Positions 1 through 7,469 of a stretch of 11,343 bases of DNA are shown one piece after another. The notes beneath the pieces were generated by a model. It searched no databases, was not told the origin of the DNA, and was given only the letters and a program-made list of their open reading frames with translations. Both the position numbers and the translations under genes were made by a program. Position 1 is the first letter of the stretch, and every line of letters starts with the position of its first letter. This DNA comes from an uncultured Clostridia bacterium (GTDB lineage Bacteria; Bacillota; Clostridia; Christensenellales; UBA1242): the NCBI GenBank assembly GCA_947627585.1, contig CANQWP010000020.1:1-11343 (forward strand), in the 5' to 3' direction.

Positions 1-1
1 C

Positions 2-1453
2 ATTGACATCGTGGGCTTGGGCGACACGGCCGTGAAGGAATCGAAAGAGCGCGTGAAGTCCGCCATTCGAAACTCGGCGTTTGAATATCCGGTCAAACAT
101 TACACCATCAATCTTGCGCCGGCCGACACCAAAAAAGAAGGGCCAATTTATGACTTGGGAATTGCAGTCGGAATTTTGGCGGCGTCAAGCCAAATTCATG
201 GGCGAGCATACAAAGATTACATATTCCTTGGCGAACTCTCACTTGACGGAAGCATCAAAAAGGTGCGCGGCGTTCTTCCAATGCTGATTTCTGCGCGAGC
301 AATGGGCTTCAAAAAGGTGATTTTGCCAAAAGAGAACGAAGAAGAGGCGCGCTTTATTGACGGTCTTGAAATGTATGCGCTTGAAAACTTGCGCGAAGTT
401 GTTGACTTTTTGAATGGCGAAAATGCTCATGAAATCAGGCCGATTGAAATCAAATCTTTTGACGAAGTGATGAAAGCGTCACAGAACAAACTTGATTTTG
501 CTTATGTGAAAGGCCAAGCACAAGCCAAGCGCGCGCTTGAAATTGCTGCGGCGGGCGGACACAATGTGCTGATGATTGGGCCGCCAGGAAGTGGAAAAAG
601 CATGCTTGCAAAATGTTTTTCTGGAATTCTGCCGGACTTGACATTTGAAGAGGCGCTTGAAGTGACAAAAATTCATTCTGTGGCCGGTGAACTTGACCTG
701 AAAAAAGGTATTGTCACGCAAAGACCTTTCCGAAGCCCTCATCACACCACCACAACAATCAGCATGGCCGGCGGCGGAAACAAAAGCAAGCCGGGCGAAG
801 TCAGCATGGCGCATAACGGGGTGCTCTTTCTTGACGAATTCCCGGAATATTCCAAACAGATGATTGAAACTCTTCGTCAGCCGATGGAAGACGCGCAAAT
901 CACAGTGTCGCGTCTTAATCAAACAATCACATATCCCGCCAATTTCATTCTGGTTGCAAGCATGAACCCGTGTCCGTGCGGATATTATGGCTCTGTTGAC
1001 CATCGGTGCAAATGCTCGCCAATGCAAATTCACAAATATCTTTCCCGCGTTTCTGGGCCAATTATGGATCGCATTGACATTCAGGTTGAGGTTGGAAGCA
1101 TTTCATACAGCGAACTTAACAGCGAAGGGACAGAAGAAAGTTCAAACACAATCAAAGCGAGGGTTGACAAAGCGAAAAAGATTCAACTTGAACGTTTCAA
1201 AAACACAAAAAACTTTTCAAATGCCAAAATGACTGTTCAGCAAATGAAAAAGTTTTGCACACTTTCACCGGAATGTGCGGCACTTATGGAGCAGGCGTTC
1301 AACAGTTTGAAACTTTCCGCTCGTGCTCATGACAGAATTTTGAAAGTTGCTCGCACAATTGCCGATTTGGAAGGGGAGCGAAACATTTTGCCGCAACACA
1401 TTGCCGAGGCCATTTCTTATCGAAGCCTTGACAGAAAATATTGGAGCGTTTGA
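2..1453 (+). CDS. comM: YifB/ComM family AAA+ ATPase (Mg-chelatase-like), 5' partial
   Basis: Partial gene: the reading frame is open to the left edge (first full codon at position 2, reading I-D-I-V-G-L-G-D), so the GTG at 11 is an internal valine codon and the true start lies upstream. The visible part begins in the N-terminal ChlI / Lon-protease-like domain (A-V-K-E-S-K-E-R-V). It continues into the Mg-chelatase-type AAA+ core, with Walker A GPPGSGKS encoded at 578-601, Walker B LFLDEF near 824-841, the cysteine cluster NPCPCGYYG...CKCSP near 964-1023, and MDRIDI near 1065-1082. The C-terminal Mg_chelatase_C region ends in SYRSLDRKYW. Family knowledge: ComM is a hexameric helicase promoting branch migration during natural transformation, although yifB is widespread in species not known to be competent. 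dprA, another transformation gene, follows 69 nt downstream of the stop in the same direction. The family assignment is very secure; the role in competence here is inferred. Confidence 0.95.
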   Translation: MDIVGLGDTAVKESKERVKSAIRNSAFEYPVKHYTINLAPADTKKEGPIYDLGIAVGILAASSQIHGRAYKDYIFLGELSLDGSIKKVRGVLPMLISARAMGFKKVILPKENEEEARFIDGLEMYALENLREVVDFLNGENAHEIRPIEIKSFDEVMKASQNKLDFAYVKGQAQAKRALEIAAAGGHNVLMIGPPGSGKSMLAKCFSGILPDLTFEEALEVTKIHSVAGELDLKKGIVTQRPFRSPHHTTTTISMAGGGNKSKPGEVSMAHNGVLFLDEFPEYSKQMIETLRQPMEDAQITVSRLNQTITYPANFILVASMNPCPCGYYGSVDHRCKCSPMQIHKYLSRVSGPIMDRIDIQVEVGSISYSELNSEGTEESSNTIKARVDKAKKIQLERFKNTKNFSNAKMTVQQMKKFCTLSPECAALMEQAFNSLKLSARAHDRILKVARTIADLEGERNILPQHIAEAISYRSLDRKYWSV

Positions 1454-1454
1454 T

Positions 1455-1506
1455 ACATATTGTGGGTGATATGCACATAATACACCACATTTTGTGGTGT
1501 TATGCA
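1455..1506 (+). repeat. Three-arm palindromic repeat, copy 1 (yifB/dprA junction)
   Basis: Three alternately inverted arms are visible. Arm 1 is ACATATTGTGGGTGATATGC (1455-1474), arm 2 contains ATAATACACCACA (from about 1477), and arm 3 is TTTGTGGTGTTATGC (about 1491-1505). Arm 2 is complementary, with small bulges, to both arm 1 and arm 3. The element begins one nucleotide after the yifB stop and ends just before the dprA Shine-Dalgarno. Related copies lie at 6647-6698 and, inverted, at 10087-10135. Its function is unknown: a regulatory hairpin, an operator or a small mobile palindrome are all possible. Confidence 0.75.
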
Positions 1507-1510
1507 AAAA

Positions 1511-1517
1511 AAAGGAG
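1511..1517 (+). promoter_or_regulatory. Ribosome binding site that sets the dprA start
   Basis: AAAGGAG lies 5 nt upstream of the GTG at 1523. It lies downstream of the ATG at 1502, so that ATG cannot be the start served by this site. The site therefore decides in favour of GTG 1523 as the dprA initiation codon. Confidence 0.8.
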
Positions 1518-1522
1518 CAAAA

Positions 1523-2599
1523 GTGATTTCGCAAAAAGACAGATTTTTGATTTTTATGTCAATGCATGAAATTCCAAACAAAAAGCAAGAGGCTCTTTTG
1601 GAAGAGCTTCAAGATTTTTCTTTGGACAAGGTGCTTTTCGGTCCTTTCGCGCAAAAAATCTTGTCGGCAGAGGAAATCAAAAAATTGCAAGACGCATATG
1701 ACGGGCAAGCCCTGGACAACGCGATTGAAAACATGCAAAAAGCGGGCATACAAATTTTGACGATTTTCTCGCAGGACTATCCAAACTCCTTGATTGACTT
1801 GCCGGAAAGGCCGCTTGTGCTTTATGCCAAAGGCGACATTTCGCTTTTGACAAAAAGATGTTTTGCGATTGTTGGAACGCGCTTGCCGACAAGTTATGGC
1901 AGAGTGATCACTGAAAAGTTCGCCAAAAAACTTGCGGAGGCTGGCCTTGTGATTGTCAGTGGGCTTTGCTATGGCGTTGACCAAATTGCGCATCGCGCCA
2001 CGCTTGACGTTGGCGGAAAAACGGTGGCCATCATTGGAAGTGGATTCAATCACATCTATCCTTCAACAAACACTTCGCTTGCAAAAGAGATCGTTGAAAA
2101 AGGCGGGCTTGTTTTTACGGAATATCCGCCATCTTTTGAGCCAAAGAAATACACTTTTCCGCGAAGAAATCGCATTGTGGCGGGCGTGAGTGACGGCATT
2201 CTGATCACTGAGGCGGGCCTTAAAAGCGGAACGCTTCACACAAAAGAATTTGCGCTGGAATATGGCAAAGACATTTTTGCCGTTCCGGGAAACGTAAACA
2301 GCGAAAAGAGCGATTTGACAAACGTTTTGATAAAATCCGGCCAAGCCGAATGCGCAATTTCACCAAACGACATCATTGAATTCTATGGCCTTGAGAAAAA
2401 ACTTGAAGAAAACAAATTTGTTTCGCTCAATTTTGACGAGCAGAAAATTGTGGAACTTTTGAAAAACGAGCCTCAAAGTTTTGACTTTTTGGCACAAAAT
2501 TCAAAAATTCCTGTGAATTTGCTTAATGTTTGTTTGACAACTTTGGAAATTCGTGGTTTAATAAAAAAGTTGCCAACACAAATGTTTTGTTTGGCATAG
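1523..2599 (+). CDS. dprA: DNA-processing protein DprA
   Basis: DprA binds incoming single-stranded DNA in the cytoplasm and loads RecA during natural transformation; it is also widespread in species without proven competence. From the GTG start the protein has 358 residues, a normal length. In order: an N-terminal helical region (about 1-80, SAM/HhH-like); then the Rossmann-like core with VGTRLPTSYG (about 116-125), SGLCYGVDQIAH (about 146-157), FPRRNRI (about 212-218), SGTLHT (about 235-240) and FAVPGN (about 252-257); and a C-terminal winged-helix-like domain (about 295-358, DML1 type). The GTG is preferred over the in-frame ATG at 1502 because the only good ribosome binding site lies between them and the ATG sits inside the palindromic repeat. 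It follows yifB and precedes topA by 43 nt on the same strand. The SGLCYG cysteine replaces the more common alanine but does not disturb the fold motif. Confidence 0.95.
   Translation: MISQKDRFLIFMSMHEIPNKKQEALLEELQDFSLDKVLFGPFAQKILSAEEIKKLQDAYDGQALDNAIENMQKAGIQILTIFSQDYPNSLIDLPERPLVLYAKGDISLLTKRCFAIVGTRLPTSYGRVITEKFAKKLAEAGLVIVSGLCYGVDQIAHRATLDVGGKTVAIIGSGFNHIYPSTNTSLAKEIVEKGGLVFTEYPPSFEPKKYTFPRRNRIVAGVSDGILITEAGLKSGTLHTKEFALEYGKDIFAVPGNVNSEKSDLTNVLIKSGQAECAISPNDIIEFYGLEKKLEENKFVSLNFDEQKIVELLKNEPQSFDFLAQNSKIPVNLLNVCLTTLEIRGLIKKLPTQMFCLA
2534..2562 (+). promoter_or_regulatory. Candidate internal promoter for topA inside dprA
   Basis: TTGACA (2534-2539), 17-nt spacer, TTTAAT (2557-2562): full -35 consensus and five of six -10 positions with optimal spacing. 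The -10 lies 80 nt before the topA start. It would let topA be expressed independently of yifB-dprA. It overlaps coding sequence, so chance similarity in AT-rich DNA cannot be excluded. Confidence 0.5.
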
Positions 2600-2642
2600 A
2601 CAAATTCAAAAACTTTAGATGGGGATTTAAAGGGAGAAAATT

Positions 2643-4748
2643 TTGAAACTTATTGTCATTGAGGCACCTGCAAAGCGGGAGACTTTGAAAAAATATTTGG
2701 GAAATGGCTATGAGGTTTTTGCCACAAAAGGTCACATTCGTGATTTGCCGGCAAAGTCTTTTGCCATTGATCTTAACAACAACTATGAGCCGCACTATGA
2801 AATCAATCCGGACAAGAAAGAACTCATCAGCGAACTGAAAAAGAAGGCCTCAAACGCCGACGAAGTTTTGATCGCGACCGACCCGGACCGAGAAGGTGAG
2901 GCGATTTCTTGGCACGTTGCATATGTTTTGGGGCTTGATCCAAACACAAAATGCCGAATTCAATTCAACGAAATTTCCAAAAAGGCCGTTTTGAAGGCGC
3001 TTGACGAGCCGCGTGCGATTGACCTCAATCTTGTCAATGCCCAGCAGGCGCGCAGAGTTTTGGACCGCATTGTGGGTTACAAACTTTCGCCAATTCTTTC
3101 AAGAAAAATTGCGCCAAAACTTTCGGCGGGCAGGGTGCAATCGGTGGCGCTCAAGCTTGTGGTCGAACGCGAAAAGGAAATCGAAAACTTTAAGCCAGAA
3201 GAATATTGGACCATCACGGCGCTTCACGAAAAAGACAAAATCAAATTTAAATCTTCGCTTGCTACGTTCAAGGGCAAGAAAGTCAAGCCGGAAAATCGCG
3301 CAGAAGTTGACAACATTCTTTCGGCACTTGCGGGCAAAGATTTTGTTGTGACAGAAATCAAAAAGTCTCGCACAAAATCTCATGCGCCAGCACCTTTCAC
3401 GACAAGCACAATGCAGCAAGACGCCCTCAACAAGCTTGGCATGAGCCTCCAAAAAACCACTCGCGCCGCGCAAGAACTCTATGAAGGCGTGGAGGTGAAA
3501 GGCGAAGGCAAAATTGCGCTGATCACATACATCAGAACGGACAGCACACGCGTTTCCGTTGATGCGCAAATGGCGTGCCGAGAGTTTATCGCCGAAAAAT
3601 ATGGCAAAAATTATGTTCCAGAAAAGCCAAACATTTATGCCAGCAAGAAAAACGCCCAAGACGCGCACGAGGCAATCAGGCCAATCAACATGCGCATGAC
3701 GCCAGAAATGGTGCAAGACAGCTTGACGCGCGACAATTTCCGACTCTATAAGCTGATTTATGAGCGCTTTATGGCAAGCCAAATGAGCGAGGCGGAATAT
3801 TCCAATGTCAACGTTTCTTTGGATTGCGCGGGCTATGGCTTCAAGGCTGTCGGCCGCACGCAAGAATTTGCCGGATTCACAGCGGTCTATAAGGAATATG
3901 TCGAAGAGACAGCGGACGGCGAAGATTCAAACGGAAAGAACAAAGCCAAAGACAAAAATGGCATGGAAAAACTGCCGACTCTTGCCGAAAACGAACATGT
4001 TGAGGCAAAGGAAATCAAAGAAGAGCAAAAATTCACCAAGCCGCCAGCAAGATATACCGAAGCCAGCCTTGTGAAAGCGATGGAAGAAAAGGGAATCGGC
4101 AGACCGGCGACATATGCCGCGACAATCACAATCTTGACCGCGCGAAACTATTGTTCAAAAGACGGCAAAGCGCTTGTGCCGACCGAACTTGGCAGAAAGA
4201 TGATTGAATATCTTGAAAAATTCTTCAACAGCGTCATCAATGTCAAATTCACCGCACATATGGAAAGCAGGCTCGATGACATTGCGGAAGACAAAGATGA
4301 GTGGCACAGCGTTGTGGACAGTTTTTGGAACGGCTTTAAGGGGCTTTTGACCAAGGCGGACGAAAGCGGCCTCTCGATGAAAGCTGAGCCAGTTGAGACC
4401 GACATCATTTGCGAAAAATGCGGGCACAAAATGGTCATTCGCGAGGGAAGATTTGGAAAATTTTTGGGCTGCTCAAACTTTCCAAAGTGCCGTAACATCA
4501 AAAGCTTGGAAGAGCACGAAAGAAAGCCTGTCAGCAAGTGTCCAGAGTGCGGAAAAAATGTCTATGCTCTCAAATCAAAGCGCGGAAAAACATTCTATGC
4601 CTGCGAGGATCGTGAGGGCTGCAACTTTATGAGTTGGGACATGCCGACCGGACAAAAATGTCCAAAATGCGGAAAACATTTGATTCGAAAAGGTAAGATC
4701 GTCAAATGTTCGGCATGCGACTTTAAAGAAGAAAATCAACAAAATTAA
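2643..4748 (+). CDS. topA: DNA topoisomerase I (type IA)
   Basis: Relaxes negative supercoils by cutting one strand through a 5'-phosphotyrosine link. The protein has 701 residues, close to the usual bacterial length. It starts with TTG at 2643, supported by AGGGAG (2631-2636) six nt upstream and by the family N-terminus KLIVIEAPAK. TOPRIM domain: catalytic E7 and the acidic motif DPDREGE at 80-86. The catalytic tyrosine is Y296 in ITYIRTDSTR. The SAGRVQSVAL and EKGIGRPATYA motifs of type IA enzymes are present. From C590 onwards there are three C-terminal zinc ribbons: CEKCG...CSNFPKC, CPECG...C...C, and CPKCG...CSAC. A charged linker around residues 420-455 (glycine, lysine and aspartate rich) is probably a flexible insertion. 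It lies between dprA and hslV in a conserved neighbourhood. No odd residues were seen in the active site. Confidence 0.98.
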   Translation: MKLIVIEAPAKRETLKKYLGNGYEVFATKGHIRDLPAKSFAIDLNNNYEPHYEINPDKKELISELKKKASNADEVLIATDPDREGEAISWHVAYVLGLDPNTKCRIQFNEISKKAVLKALDEPRAIDLNLVNAQQARRVLDRIVGYKLSPILSRKIAPKLSAGRVQSVALKLVVEREKEIENFKPEEYWTITALHEKDKIKFKSSLATFKGKKVKPENRAEVDNILSALAGKDFVVTEIKKSRTKSHAPAPFTTSTMQQDALNKLGMSLQKTTRAAQELYEGVEVKGEGKIALITYIRTDSTRVSVDAQMACREFIAEKYGKNYVPEKPNIYASKKNAQDAHEAIRPINMRMTPEMVQDSLTRDNFRLYKLIYERFMASQMSEAEYSNVNVSLDCAGYGFKAVGRTQEFAGFTAVYKEYVEETADGEDSNGKNKAKDKNGMEKLPTLAENEHVEAKEIKEEQKFTKPPARYTEASLVKAMEEKGIGRPATYAATITILTARNYCSKDGKALVPTELGRKMIEYLEKFFNSVINVKFTAHMESRLDDIAEDKDEWHSVVDSFWNGFKGLLTKADESGLSMKAEPVETDIICEKCGHKMVIREGRFGKFLGCSNFPKCRNIKSLEEHERKPVSKCPECGKNVYALKSKRGKTFYACEDREGCNFMSWDMPTGQKCPKCGKHLIRKGKIVKCSACDFKEENQQN

Positions 4749-4784
4749 AATAGAAACAATTTTGAAAAACAAGGAGAATTTGAT

Positions 4785-5324
4785 ATGGAAAATCTTTTCA
4801 GGGGGACAACAATTTGCGCAGTCAAGCGTGACGGAAAAATTGCAGTTGCGGGCGATGGGCAAGTGACCATGCAAAACAGCATCATCTTCAAAAACAATGC
4901 GCGAAAGGTGAGAAGAATCTACAACAACAAAGTGGTTGTCGGCTTTGCCGGCTCTGTGGCTGATGCGTTTTCGCTTTCGGAGCGTTTTGAGGGCATGCTG
5001 AACAAATATGCCGGAAACCTCATGCGAAGTGCTGTTGAACTTGCGCAGACTTGGCGCGAGGACAAGGTTGGAAGACAACTTGATGCCATGATGATTGTTG
5101 CGGACAAAGACCAAATTTTGATTTTGGACGGCGCCGGAAACGTCATTGAGCCGCAAGACGGAATCTGTGCGATTGGCTCGGGCGGTAACTATGCTCTTGC
5201 TGCGGCGCGCGCACTTTTGCAAAACACTAATGATGGCGCAAAGGACATCGCTTTCAAAGCGCTGAAAATCGCCAGCGAAATTTGCGTGTTCACAAACGAA
5301 AACATCATCGTGGAAGAATTGTGA
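4785..5324 (+). CDS. hslV: ATP-dependent protease subunit HslV
   Basis: Proteolytic core of the HslUV (ClpYQ) protease, a proteasome-beta-like double hexamer in the cytoplasm. The precursor has 179 residues. It starts with a short propeptide, MENLFRG, followed by TTICAV; by family knowledge, autocleavage after G7 exposes T8 as the N-terminal nucleophile, giving a mature chain of 172 residues. AGDGQVT and the ARKVRR lysine (the counterpart of E. coli Lys33) are present, as are GFAGSVAD and the GSGGNYALAAARAL segment near the C-terminus. The nucleophile is threonine, unlike the serine of Bacillus ClpQ. Ribosome binding site AAGGAG at 4771-4776, 8 nt before ATG. hslU follows after 25 nt, so the pair is surely co-transcribed. 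Confidence 0.97.
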   Translation: MENLFRGTTICAVKRDGKIAVAGDGQVTMQNSIIFKNNARKVRRIYNNKVVVGFAGSVADAFSLSERFEGMLNKYAGNLMRSAVELAQTWREDKVGRQLDAMMIVADKDQILILDGAGNVIEPQDGICAIGSGGNYALAAARALLQNTNDGAKDIAFKALKIASEICVFTNENIIVEEL

Positions 5325-5349
5325 GAAAAAGAAGAATAGGAGAAAAAAG

Positions 5350-6645
5350 ATGAACTATACACCAAAACAAATTGTTGCCGAACTTGACAAATACATCATC
5401 GGCCAAGCCAAAGCAAAACGCGCTGTGGCCGTTGCGCTTCGAAACAGATATCGCCGAAGTCGCTTGCCGGCCGAAACGCGCGAAGAAATCACTCCAAAAA
5501 ACATTGTGATGAGTGGGCCGACGGGCGTGGGCAAGACGGAAATTGCAAGAAGACTTGCAAAACTTGTTGGCGCGCCATTTGTGAAAGTTGAAGCCACAAA
5601 ATATACCGAAGTTGGCTATGTTGGGCGCGATGTTGAAAGCATGGTGCGCGACTTGGTGGAAGTTGCCGTGCGCATGGTGAAGGACAACAAAAAGAAAGAG
5701 GTCGAAGCCAAAGTTATGCCGATCGTGGAAGAAAAACTTGTGGACGCACTCTTTCAAAATCGCCGCGTGACACAAGTTGAGGTCAATCGCGATGCGCTTT
5801 TTGAAGAATTGCATTCCGGCAAATGCGAAGATGAGATGATTGAAGTGGTCGTTTTGGAAACGCCAAAGCCGATGATGGCTTTTGGGGGAAACGAAATCAA
5901 TTTGGGATCGATGTTTGAAGGCCTGACGCCACCAAAACATAAGAAAAAGAAATTGACCGTTCGCCACGCGCGAGAAGCCCTTTTGCAAGAAGAAAGCGAC
6001 AAAATCATCGACATGGACAATGTCAACGAAGAGGCGATTGCGCTTGCCGAAGAGCAAGGCATCATCTTCATCGACGAGATTGACAAAATCATTGGCAAAA
6101 GCCAGGCAACAAACAGCGCGGACGTCTCACGCGAAGGCGTGCAACGTGACATTTTGCCGATTGTTGAGGGCAGCACCGTGCCGACAAAATATGGCAATGT
6201 GAAAACCGACTTCATTCTTTTCATTGCAGCGGGGGCTTTTCACGTCGCAAAGATGGAGGATATGATTCCGGAACTTCAAGGACGCTTCCCGATTCGTGTG
6301 GAACTTGAAAGTTTGACAAAAGACGACTTCAAAAAGATTTTGACCGCGCCGAAAAACGCCGTGACTGTTCAATATGGAAACCTTTTGAAAGTGGACAACA
6401 TCAATTTGGTGTTCAAAGATGATGCGCTTGACGAGATTGCCGAAATGGCGGCACGTGAAAACGAAACGAGCGAAGATTTGGGCGCAAGACGACTTCACAC
6501 AATCATGGAAAGCGTCTTGGAGGACGTGTCTTTCAATGCGACAGGCGAGCACCCGATGCTTGATGTGATCATTGACCGCACTTATGTGCAAAATGTCTTC
6601 AAGGACAAAACCCAAAGATTCGATTTGAAAAAATATGTATTATAA
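5350..6645 (+). CDS. hslU: HslU, AAA+ unfoldase of the HslUV protease
   Basis: The ATPase ring that recognises, unfolds and threads substrates into HslV. 431 residues, slightly shorter than the E. coli protein. Visible features: N-terminal PKQIVAELDKYIIGQ; Walker A GPTGVGKT at 56-63; the pore-loop region GYVGRDVES; a charged I-domain (about 110-220); Walker B IIFIDEID at 238-245; DFILFIAAGAFH; and an arginine-containing LQGRFPIRVEL. The C-terminal AAA+ lid carries EDLGARRLHTIME. The tail ends in KYVL, matching the short hydrophobic C-terminal tail that docks into HslV pockets in this family. Ribosome binding site AGGAG at 5338-5342, 7 nt before ATG. The stop is followed after one nucleotide by palindromic repeat copy 2. 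Confidence 0.98.
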   Translation: MNYTPKQIVAELDKYIIGQAKAKRAVAVALRNRYRRSRLPAETREEITPKNIVMSGPTGVGKTEIARRLAKLVGAPFVKVEATKYTEVGYVGRDVESMVRDLVEVAVRMVKDNKKKEVEAKVMPIVEEKLVDALFQNRRVTQVEVNRDALFEELHSGKCEDEMIEVVVLETPKPMMAFGGNEINLGSMFEGLTPPKHKKKKLTVRHAREALLQEESDKIIDMDNVNEEAIALAEEQGIIFIDEIDKIIGKSQATNSADVSREGVQRDILPIVEGSTVPTKYGNVKTDFILFIAAGAFHVAKMEDMIPELQGRFPIRVELESLTKDDFKKILTAPKNAVTVQYGNLLKVDNINLVFKDDALDEIAEMAARENETSEDLGARRLHTIMESVLEDVSFNATGEHPMLDVIIDRTYVQNVFKDKTQRFDLKKYVL

Positions 6646-6646
6646 A

Positions 6647-6698
6647 ACATATTGGGGTGATATGCACGCATAATACACCATATGTTGTGTAGTATGCA
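6647..6698 (+). repeat. Three-arm palindromic repeat, copy 2 (hslU/tcdA junction)
   Basis: Same architecture and orientation as the copy at 1455-1506. Arm 1 is ACATATTGGGGTGATATGC (6647-6665), arm 2 is GCATAATACACCATATGT (from 6668), and arm 3 is GTTGTGTAGTATGC (about 6684-6697). Arm 2 pairs with arm 3 (GCATAATACAC against GTGTAGTATGC, one mismatch) and alternatively with arm 1 (ACATAT against ATATGT, GGTG-type centre, ATGC against GCAT). It lies between the hslU stop and the tcdA Shine-Dalgarno. Confidence 0.75.
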
Positions 6699-6711
6699 AC
6701 ATGAGGAAAAA

Positions 6712-7440
6712 ATGTGGAATGACCGAACAAAACTTTTGATTGGCGAAAATGGCATCAAGACGCTTGAAAAAAGCAGAGTTGCCGTTGTTGGCGTTGGTGG
6801 TGTGGGCGGATATGTCGCATATCTTCTTGCGCGCGCTGGTGTCGGTCAAATCACGCTTGTCGATTTTGACAAAGTGGAAGAGAGCAACATAAATCGCCAA
6901 ATTGTTGCCACAACAAAAACGGTCGGGCGTCCAAAAGTGAACGTGATGCGAGATCTAATTGCCGAAATCAACCCAAACTGCCGGACACAAGCAATTTGCG
7001 AGCGTTTGACCGAACGGAACTCGTCAAAAATCTTGCAAAACGGTTTCGATTTTGTCATTGACGCCATTGACAGCGTGCAAGACAAGTTGGATCTTATTTC
7101 TTTTTGCAAAGCTCACGAAATTCCAATCATTTCGGCAATGGGAGCGGGAAATCGCATTTGCGTTCCGCAGTTTCGCGTTGTGGACATCTACAAAACCTCG
7201 AATGACGGCCTCGCGAAAATAATGCGCAAAAAACTTCGCGAAAAGGGCGTGAAAAATTTGGATGTTGTCACGTGCGATGAGCCGGCAATCAAGTTTGACG
7301 AAAGCGCGTTTGATGCGGAAAAATCGAACAAAAACGAAAAACGGCCGGTGGGCAGCATTTCATACTTTCCGGCGATGTGCGGCTGCGTGATTGCGGCTCA
7401 TGTCACGCAAAAGCTGACAACGTCATCCCGAACGCAGTGA
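6712..7440 (+). CDS. tcdA: tRNA threonylcarbamoyladenosine dehydratase TcdA (ThiF/E1-like)
   Basis: E1-like enzyme that uses ATP to dehydrate t6A37 in ANN-decoding tRNAs to the cyclic ct6A form. 242 residues. Rossmann nucleotide-binding motif VVGVGGVGGYVA near 25-36, LVDFD near 49-53, SNINRQ near 58-63, VIDAIDSVQDK near 115-125, SAMGAGNR near 131-138, then the family-typical DIYKTS...LAKIMRKKLREKGVK and the C-terminal KRPVGSISYFPAMCG. The ATG at 6712 is chosen because GAGG (6703-6706) lies 5 nt upstream and MWNDRTKLLIG fits the family N-terminus; the in-frame ATG at 6682 falls within the palindromic repeat. The last codons (T-S-S-R-T-Q-stop) are read from an inserted GTCATC-type repeat, so the native C-terminus was probably slightly different. 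Last gene of the plus-strand operon; a ThiF/MoeB/UBA-like enzyme of other specificity is less likely. Confidence 0.9.
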   Translation: MWNDRTKLLIGENGIKTLEKSRVAVVGVGGVGGYVAYLLARAGVGQITLVDFDKVEESNINRQIVATTKTVGRPKVNVMRDLIAEINPNCRTQAICERLTERNSSKILQNGFDFVIDAIDSVQDKLDLISFCKAHEIPIISAMGAGNRICVPQFRVVDIYKTSNDGLAKIMRKKLREKGVKNLDVVTCDEPAIKFDESAFDAEKSNKNEKRPVGSISYFPAMCGCVIAAHVTQKLTTSSRTQ

Positions 7441-7451
7441 GGGATCTCTGC
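7422..7451 (+). repeat. Dispersed GTCATCC-type repeat, diverged copy
   Basis: 30-nt unit GTCATCCCGAACGCAGTGAG followed by GGATCTCTGC, the diverged relative of the unit at 7508-7538. It overlaps the tcdA 3' end and supplies its TGA stop at 7438-7440. Similar short units, often ending in GAATCTC or GGATCTC, are scattered in many bacterial genomes; their mobilising enzyme, if any, is not visible here. Confidence 0.7.
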
Positions 7452-7469
7452 TGTTCAATAATTTCTTTT

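Noticed and set aside
1455..1506. LexA or Fur operator in the palindromic repeat
   Set aside because: Neither the CGAAC-N4-GTTCG type nor the GATAATGATTATC type pattern is present.
1502..1522. ATG at 1502 as dprA start
   Set aside because: It lies inside the palindromic repeat and has no ribosome binding site upstream; AAAGGAG at 1511-1517 serves GTG 1523.
3099..3863. Long minus-strand open frame (254 codons) within topA
   Set aside because: Antisense shadow of a clearly real topA; the peptide is rich in Phe/His/Arg and shows no family motif. The same holds for the minus-strand frame at 5305-6057 in hslU and other antisense frames.
6682..6711. ATG at 6682 as tcdA start
   Set aside because: It falls in repeat copy 2; GAGG at 6703-6706 and the family N-terminus support ATG 6712.
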